A stretch of DNA of 64,000 nucleotides from Actinomycetospora lemnae (lineage in GTDB: Bacteria > Actinomycetota > Actinomycetes > Mycobacteriales > Pseudonocardiaceae). Numbering within the stretch: position 1 is the first letter of the stretch; every line of letters starts with the position of its first letter. The DNA lies in the NCBI RefSeq assembly GCF_028737315.1, contig NZ_JAQZAO010000004.1:1-64000 (forward strand). The letters run 5' to 3'. A model generated the notes under the pieces. That model searched no databases, had not been told where the DNA came from, and saw nothing but the letters and a program-made list of their open reading frames with translations. Below are positions 58,504 to 64,000 of the stretch, piece by piece. Made by a program: the position numbers and the translations under genes.

Positions 58504-61500
58504 GTCCCGCCGCGCCCTGGACCGCGGCCCCGCGGACCGCCAGCCCGAGGCGATCGAGGCCGGCGACCGCAGCTCCGGCCTGCGGCCCGCGCGCACCACA
58601 CCGGCCGTGGGCAACGGGTCGGGCGGACGGCGCCGCGGGCGCTCGCTGGCCGGCGAGTCGCCCGCCTCCGGCTACCGGTCCGCGATCGCGCTGCGCTCGA
58701 TCGACGGCAACCTCGCGCGGACGGCGTCCAGCGTCACCGCCTGGTACCGGCTGGCCCCGCAGCCCTGGAGCTTCCGCAGCGACACCCAGCGCGAGACCCT
58801 CATCCGCCAGATCGCGACCCAGCTCGGCGAGCTGCAGGGGCGCTGGCTGCACGTCCGCGTCACGTCGCGGCCGTACCCGGTGGCGCTCTGGGCGGAGACG
58901 TTCGACCACAACGCGCCCGGGCGCCTGCCCGACGTCGCGGGGGCCCTGAGCTGGGAGAGCTTCCTCGAGGGCGAGCAGCGCCACCTCATGGGCCTGTCGA
59001 TGTCGGACAAGGAGGTCTTCCTCGGCGTCGAGGTGTCCGGGCGCTCGGTGGTCGACCGCTGGCTCGAGGGCGCGGCGCCGCTCCTCGGCCGGCTGGTCCC
59101 GTCGGCGGCGACGGCGGAGCTCGCGGCGCTGGAGTCGGAGATCGCGCACGTCGAGGCGCTCGTGTCACGGGCCGGCCTCGACGCGGTGCCCGCGACCGCG
59201 GAGGACATGGCCTGGCTGATGCACCGGTCCTGCTCGCTGGGGCTGCCGGCCCCGCGGACGGTGGCGCCGGCGTCGGGCGAGCACTGGGAGACCGAGGACC
59301 TCGCGGCGTTCACCGACGGCGTGGCCCTGCAGCAGGAGCCGTACGCGCCGACGGTGCAGGTACTCGGGCGGTTCGGGACCCAGCCGGTGCAGCGGCACGT
59401 CGCGGTGCTGTCGGTGGGCCTCATGGACTCCCTGCGCATCCCCGAGGCCGACGACCCGTGGATGCAGCGCAGCGACCGCCTGCCCTTCCCGGTGGAGTGG
59501 TCGGCGCGGATCTACGTGCGCAAGCCCGAGGAGGTCGCGGGCGAGCTGCAGCGCCAGATGGGCAAGGTGCGCAGCCAGATCCGGCACTACACCCACGACC
59601 ACGACCTCGACCCGCCGATGTCGCTCGCGCGCCAGGCCGACCGCGTGCTGCAGATCGAGGACGAGCTCTCCGGCGGCCTGACACAGCTCAACACGCGGGT
59701 CTACGGCTGGTGGCGGGTCGCGGTGTCCGGGCGCGACGAGGGCGAGGCGCTGACGCGCGCCCAGCAGGTGCTCGATCTCTACCGCCCGCGCGTGGCGATG
59801 GAGCACCCCGAGGCGCAGTACGCCTACGCGCGCGAGTTCATCCCCGGCGAGCCGCTGGCGTCGACGGCCTACCGCCGCCGCGGGTCGGTGACCTGGGTGG
59901 CCGCGGGCGTGCCCGCCGCGTCGGCGTCGGTGGGCGACCGCCGGGGGATCATGCTCGGCGAGACCTGCACGGCGACGCGCCGCCCGGTGGCATGGGACCC
60001 GTGGATGGCCCAGGAGGTCCGCCGGGCGTCGGGGCTGACGGCGATCGTCGGCGGCCTGGGCTCGGGCAAGTCGTTCCTCACCGGGCTGCTCGTCTACAAG
60101 ACGCTGCGCGCCGGGGCCCGCTGGACGGTGCTGGACCCGTCGGGGCCCCTGGCGGAGCTGACCAAGCTGCCCGAGCTCGCGCCGTTCTCCCGGCACATCC
60201 ACCTGCTCGGCGCCGACCCCGGCATCCTCAACCCGTACCGGGTGGTGGCCGAGCCGCGCCGCGACCACTTCCTCGACGAGGACGACCCGGACAAGGCCTG
60301 GCGCCGCGAGCGCTCGCTGGCCGCCGCGACCCGCCGGCGCCTGGTGCTCGACGTCCTCACCGGCCTGCTGCCCTTCGACGTGGCGCGGATGCCCCACACG
60401 CGGATCGTGCTGCTGCGCGCGGTCCGCGAGGTCGGCGGCGCCCCGGACCGTGACCCCGGGCAGGTCATCGCCGTGCTGCGCCGCCACGCGCGCGAGGGCG
60501 AGGAGCACGCCGACGTCGTCGCCGACTTCCTCGAGGAGCGCCGCGAGCTGCCCCAGGCCGCGCTGCTGTTCCCCGACCCGAACGCCGACCCGCGCGACGA
60601 CCCCTGGCAGGGCGAGGAGGACTACCGCCTCACCGTGCTGACGATGCAGGGCATGTCCCTGCCGCGCCCGGGCAGCCCGCGCGAGGAGTGGACCGACGGG
60701 GAGTCGCTCGCGGTCGAGCTGCTCAACCTCGCCTCCTGGCTGACCCAGCGCACGATCTACACCGCCGACCGGAACCTGCGGAAGGGCGTCGCGCTCGACG
60801 AGACGCACTTCCTGTCGCAGATCCCCACCGGCAAGGTGCTCATCGACCGGCTCGCCCGCGACTCGCGCAAGTTCAACGTCCGCGCGCTGTTCGCCTCCCA
60901 GCTCGCCGGCGACCTGCTGCGCGTGCCGGGCTTCGCGTCGCTGGTCAACGCGGTGTTCGTCGGGCGCACCGACGACGAGGAGGCGCAGGCCGAGGCGCTG
61001 CGCCTGCTGCGCGTGCCCACCGAGGTGGGCTACGAGGAGATGCTCGGCACGCTCTCGCCGCGCCCCCGCCACGACGACCGGCCCGACGACACGCCCCGCC
61101 AGTTCGTCTTCGCCGACGGGCACGGTGGCGTCGAGAAGATCCGGATCGATCTCGAGGGCCCGCACCTCGAGCACCTGCGCCTGACGCTCGACACCAACCC
61201 CGACGCCCGCCGCGTGCGCCCGCTGCCGGCCGCGCCCGCGTCGACCGCGCCGCCGGAGACGGACGCGGAGCGCACGGGGCCGGTGCCGGTCGTCCCGGCC
61301 GCCGCCACGCCGCCCCCGCCGGCAGGGCCCCGGACGCCACCCCCGCCGCCCGCCACCCCGGCGCGGACACCGCCCCGCGCCACGCCGACCCCGCCGCCGG
61401 GCACCGCGCGCGTCTCGCCGGTGACGCCGTCGCGCGACCCGCTGGTCGAGCGCACCGTCGTCGAGGGGACGGTGCTCGACGAGCAGCACGACGCCCCGTG

Positions 61501-61801
61501 GACCCCGGACGAGCGGCTCGACGACCTGGTCCCGGACCTCGACGACGACCTCGGCGACGCTCCGACGACCACGCCGACGGAGCCGGCGGGCGACGACGAG
61601 TGGGCCGAGGCCTGGGTCATGGACGAGGGCGGCGAGAGCGGCGTGACCGGCGACGCCGTCGGCGAGCTCGTCGACGACGCCGACCAGGCCACCGTCACGA
61701 CGCCCGCGGACCGCAACCCCGGCTGGCGCGAGGGCAGCGAGGTGCACGACCCCGGCCGGTGGGTGGGCGCCGGCCGCCGCGCCCCGGGGACGCCGGGGTG
61801 A
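58487..61801 (+). CDS. VirB4-like secretion/conjugation ATPase
   Basis: 1104 residues from GTG at 58487 (GAGGGGG upstream, 17-bp overlap with the previous gene). The P-loop GGLGSGKSFLTG is at about 522-533 and the Walker B-like KGVALDETHFL at about 765-775. The N-terminal half has the VirB4/SCO6880-type region with SIDGNLARTASSVTAWYRLAPQPW and EVAGELQRQMGKVRSQIRH. A Pro- and Asp/Glu-rich C-terminal tail (from about 905) is probably unstructured. It should energise a type IV secretion or conjugation channel at the membrane. Confidence 0.88.
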   Translation: MLRRGRSRRALDRGPADRQPEAIEAGDRSSGLRPARTTPAVGNGSGGRRRGRSLAGESPASGYRSAIALRSIDGNLARTASSVTAWYRLAPQPWSFRSDTQRETLIRQIATQLGELQGRWLHVRVTSRPYPVALWAETFDHNAPGRLPDVAGALSWESFLEGEQRHLMGLSMSDKEVFLGVEVSGRSVVDRWLEGAAPLLGRLVPSAATAELAALESEIAHVEALVSRAGLDAVPATAEDMAWLMHRSCSLGLPAPRTVAPASGEHWETEDLAAFTDGVALQQEPYAPTVQVLGRFGTQPVQRHVAVLSVGLMDSLRIPEADDPWMQRSDRLPFPVEWSARIYVRKPEEVAGELQRQMGKVRSQIRHYTHDHDLDPPMSLARQADRVLQIEDELSGGLTQLNTRVYGWWRVAVSGRDEGEALTRAQQVLDLYRPRVAMEHPEAQYAYAREFIPGEPLASTAYRRRGSVTWVAAGVPAASASVGDRRGIMLGETCTATRRPVAWDPWMAQEVRRASGLTAIVGGLGSGKSFLTGLLVYKTLRAGARWTVLDPSGPLAELTKLPELAPFSRHIHLLGADPGILNPYRVVAEPRRDHFLDEDDPDKAWRRERSLAAATRRRLVLDVLTGLLPFDVARMPHTRIVLLRAVREVGGAPDRDPGQVIAVLRRHAREGEEHADVVADFLEERRELPQAALLFPDPNADPRDDPWQGEEDYRLTVLTMQGMSLPRPGSPREEWTDGESLAVELLNLASWLTQRTIYTADRNLRKGVALDETHFLSQIPTGKVLIDRLARDSRKFNVRALFASQLAGDLLRVPGFASLVNAVFVGRTDDEEAQAEALRLLRVPTEVGYEEMLGTLSPRPRHDDRPDDTPRQFVFADGHGGVEKIRIDLEGPHLEHLRLTLDTNPDARRVRPLPAAPASTAPPETDAERTGPVPVVPAAATPPPPAGPRTPPPPPATPARTPPRATPTPPPGTARVSPVTPSRDPLVERTVVEGTVLDEQHDAPWTPDERLDDLVPDLDDDLGDAPTTTPTEPAGDDEWAEAWVMDEGGESGVTGDAVGELVDDADQATVTTPADRNPGWREGSEVHDPGRWVGAGRRAPGTPG

Positions 61802-63831
61802 CGCTCGCCCTCGTGGTCCTCGCCGCCGCCCTCGTCGTGGGGTGGCGGCGGTCGCGGCGCGCGCCGGCCCGAGGGGGGAGCGAGGGACTCCTCCGCCGCC
61901 TGCGACGCAGCCGGGGTGTCCCTCGCTCGACGAGCCCCGCCCCCCACGGCCGGCGGCGCGCGGTCACGGTGGTGGTCGCGATGGTCACCGGCCTGGTGCT
62001 CGTCGGGCTGCCGGCGTCGGCGGCGCCGCTGGACTGCAAGGCCCCGCCGGACCCCGACCGCCCGGGCACCGGGCTCGTCGGCTCGCTCGACCCCGCCCCG
62101 CTCGGGGTGGGCGCGCCGGGCAGCGTCTACGCCGAGGTCGGCTACGCCGGGCAGATCTGGTGGACCTACGACCTCGGTTGCGGGCCGGGCGCCGCCCGCG
62201 ACCCCGCGGCCGCCACCGACACGTGGCTGGGCAACCAGTTCTTCAACCTCGCCAAGCTCGTCGTCGGCGGCGTGAACTGGTCGCACTACCTCATCGAGCA
62301 GGGCTCGGGGCTGCTCGCGCCGCTCGACGGGATCGTGCAGGCCGGCACGTCGGCGATGTACGACGCGGTGTTCACGACGTGGGTCGGGCTCGCGCTCATC
62401 GTGCTCGCGGCGATCCTGCTGGTGCTCGCGATGCGCGGGGACCTGTCGCGGCAGGCGCAGCGCGGCGGGATCGCGGTGATCGCGCTGGCGGTCGCGGCGG
62501 CGGCGTACGCGGCGCCGGTGCGCTGGTCGAGCATGCTCGACGGGGTGCTGCTCGACGGCGTCACCGCGATGCAGCGCGGCTTCCTGTCGCAGGTCGGGGT
62601 GGGCGACGCGAACACGCTGCCGACGGTGCTGACCGACCAGATCGTCTACAACAACTGGCTGCGCGGGCAGTTCGGGTCCGCGGACGTCCCGCAGGCGCGC
62701 GACCTGGGCCGCGAGCTGCTGCGCGCGCAGACGTTCACCAAGCAGGAGATCGCCGACGGCCAGGACACCCAGGCCACGGCGGACGCGAAGAAGCAGCAGT
62801 ACACGAGCGTCGCCGAGCGCGTGGGCGACCGGTACAGCTACTTCCAGGGCCGCCAGGGGTCGCGGACGGGCGCGGGCGTGCTGGCGTTCATCCAGGCCGT
62901 CTGCATCGGGCTGTTCCAGCTGATGAGCAAGCTGCTCGTGCTCGTCTCCATGCTGATCATCCGGTTGCTGGTGATGGTCGCGCCCGCGCTCGCGGTGGTC
63001 GCCCTGCTCAAGCCCGAGGTGCTGCCCGCGACCCTGCGCGTCGGCGGGGCGGCGCTGGTCAACACGTTGCTCGTGGGCGCCATGGCGGGGCTGCACTCGC
63101 TGATGGTCATCGCGCTGTTCCGGCCCGGGTCCGGGGTGGGCACGTGGCTCGCGCTGCTGGTCACCGGGGTCGTGACGGTCGTGCTGTGGGCGGTGGCGCG
63201 CCCGTTCCGGCGGCTGGCGGCGATGGTCTCGCTGACCCGCGACCAGATGAGCGGCGTCCTCCCGCCCGCCGGCGGCGGCGTGCTCTCCCGGTTCCTGCCG
63301 CGCGGGTCCGACCGCCAGGACGACTGGTGGAACGAGCGGCGCACCGCGGCGACCCGCGGCGGCGACGGCTGGCGTCCCGAGGGCAGCGCCCCGACGCGCA
63401 CCGACGCCTCGCCCGCGGGCGCCGACGGGACCGGCGGCCCGGTGCGGGTCGACAGCGAGCGGGTGGGCGGCGCCCCGAGCCACGACGCCGACCCCGCGGC
63501 CGCGCTCGCCGCCCGCAGCGCGGCCCAGCGGGCCCTCCCGCGGGGCGGCGGGGCCGCGCCGGGCACGACGCCGCGTGGCGACCGCGACGCCACCCCGGCC
63601 CGCGCGCAGATCAGCGACGCCGACCGCAGCCTCTACCGCAGCGTCGCCGCGCGGACGAGTGAGGCCGGCGGGCCGGGGGGCCCACGCCGCCCGGTCCAGG
63701 CCGAGCTCGTCGACGGCGCGCCGGTGTACCGGATCTACCGGCCCAGCCGCCCGATCGGGGCGGGGTCCTCGGGCCGGTCGCGCCGCAGCCCGCGCCCGGC
63801 CGAGGGAGGCGCCGGTGCCGATCCGGACTAG
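61798..63831 (+). CDS. TrbL/VirB6-like polytopic membrane protein
   Basis: 677 residues from GTG at 61798 (GTGA overlap). A first helix (2-16) and a basic loop precede a signal-like segment RRRAVTVVVAMVTGLVLVGLPASAAPL (about 52-77). Then an exported region with conserved Cys (LDCKAPPDPDRPG; YDLGCGPG), several membrane helices (about 195-215, 222-240, 360-405, 420-475) and a disordered, Arg-rich C terminus (from about 505). This matches the large channel component of actinobacterial type IV-like systems. The double N-terminal hydrophobic arrangement is unusual. Confidence 0.75.
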   Translation: MTLALVVLAAALVVGWRRSRRAPARGGSEGLLRRLRRSRGVPRSTSPAPHGRRRAVTVVVAMVTGLVLVGLPASAAPLDCKAPPDPDRPGTGLVGSLDPAPLGVGAPGSVYAEVGYAGQIWWTYDLGCGPGAARDPAAATDTWLGNQFFNLAKLVVGGVNWSHYLIEQGSGLLAPLDGIVQAGTSAMYDAVFTTWVGLALIVLAAILLVLAMRGDLSRQAQRGGIAVIALAVAAAAYAAPVRWSSMLDGVLLDGVTAMQRGFLSQVGVGDANTLPTVLTDQIVYNNWLRGQFGSADVPQARDLGRELLRAQTFTKQEIADGQDTQATADAKKQQYTSVAERVGDRYSYFQGRQGSRTGAGVLAFIQAVCIGLFQLMSKLLVLVSMLIIRLLVMVAPALAVVALLKPEVLPATLRVGGAALVNTLLVGAMAGLHSLMVIALFRPGSGVGTWLALLVTGVVTVVLWAVARPFRRLAAMVSLTRDQMSGVLPPAGGGVLSRFLPRGSDRQDDWWNERRTAATRGGDGWRPEGSAPTRTDASPAGADGTGGPVRVDSERVGGAPSHDADPAAALAARSAAQRALPRGGGAAPGTTPRGDRDATPARAQISDADRSLYRSVAARTSEAGGPGGPRRPVQAELVDGAPVYRIYRPSRPIGAGSSGRSRRSPRPAEGGAGADPD

Positions 63832-64000
63832 GCGCGGACGCGCGGCGGCCTACCGGGCGCTCTGGGAGTGGCCCCTGCACTCGCCGGCGCGCCTCTTCGG
63901 CGTGCTCGCCGTCGTGGCGGCCGTGGCGATCGGGATCTCCTACCTCGGCGGCGCGGCGGACGACCCGGGGTCGGGGCGCGCCCTGGGCCCGGCCCCGTCG
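63815..64000 (+). CDS. N-terminal part of a further secretion-operon membrane protein (partial)
   Basis: 62 residues from GTG at 63815 (GAGGGAGG upstream, 17-bp overlap), cut by the window edge. A basic N terminus (IRTRRGRAAAYRALWEWPLHSPARL) leads to one membrane helix (about 28-45, LFGVLAVVAAVAIGISYLGG). A single-pass protein after VirB6 would fit a VirB8/TcpC-like role, but only the anchor is visible. Confidence 0.65.
   Translation, partial: MPIRTRRGRAAAYRALWEWPLHSPARLFGVLAVVAAVAIGISYLGGAADDPGSGRALGPAPS

Overview
The window is very GC-rich and gene-dense. Codon usage, GTG starts, 4-bp ATGA/GTGA gene overlaps, a mycothiol-dependent isomerase-family protein, a SIRT4-like sirtuin, GTP-dependent PEP carboxykinase and a Rv0338c-like iron-sulfur reductase all point to a chromosome of a high-GC actinobacterium. 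I favour the Pseudonocardiales (Pseudonocardia or Actinomycetospora type), but that placement is inference. About 54 protein genes and one tRNA gene can be supported.

Layout. 1-146: the right end of an IS481-like element. 0.2-3.4 kb: a PadR repressor, a VC0807-type membrane protein and a MacS-like histidine kinase/LuxR response regulator pair; the repressor and membrane-protein genes carry matching 14-bp-phased operator boxes. 3.6-13.5 kb: stress and housekeeping genes (degenerate Hsp70-like protein, hemerythrin, nuclease-fold protein, HesB-like protein, an atypical valyl-tRNA synthetase, oxidoreductase, MDMPI-family protein). 13.5-18.9 kb: assimilatory nitrate/nitrite reduction operon (nasC - unknown - nirB - nirD). 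19-23 kb: luciferase-like oxidoreductase and the proton-translocating transhydrogenase pntAB. 23-30.5 kb: ankyrin protein, phosphodiesterase, cstA-ybdD facing pckG, and a sirtuin. 30.5-37 kb: a TldE/TldD pair and a two-gene dynamin-like GTPase operon. 37-49.5 kb: trmB, a NYN-domain protein, an MTA/SAH-deaminase-like amidohydrolase, a SulP transporter, a PrpE-type acyl-CoA synthetase, SDR, transglycosylase, esterase, an ArsR-AHSA1 pair, a GNAT protein and tRNA-Gly(CCC). 49.7-56.6 kb: half of a UDP-GlcNAc 2-epimerase fold, a diguanylate cyclase, dCTP deaminase interrupted by an intein, and a membrane Fe-S reductase. 57.1-64 kb: a conjugation/type IV secretion-like operon that runs off the right edge.

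The most unusual items are these. (1) The dCTP deaminase gene carries a 348-residue intein with the Trp-Cys-Thr signature and Ala1 expected of class 3 inteins, plus a LAGLIDADG homing endonuclease; it sits exactly in the enzyme active-site motif. (2) A short DNA repeat is inserted three times in tandem in valS and three times separately in nirB and is read in different frames in the two genes, so it spreads as DNA. (3) Two families of intergenic palindromes recur. (4) Phased operators mark a PadR regulon, and twin palindromes bracket an ArsR promoter.

Metabolically the genes suggest a flexible heterotroph: nitrate assimilation, sulfate uptake, peptide/pyruvate uptake and gluconeogenesis (CstA, PckG), propionate or acetate activation, and NADPH supply from PntAB, which could feed nitrite reduction if the nitrite reductase accepts NADPH. 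All functions are read from sequence motifs without database searches.
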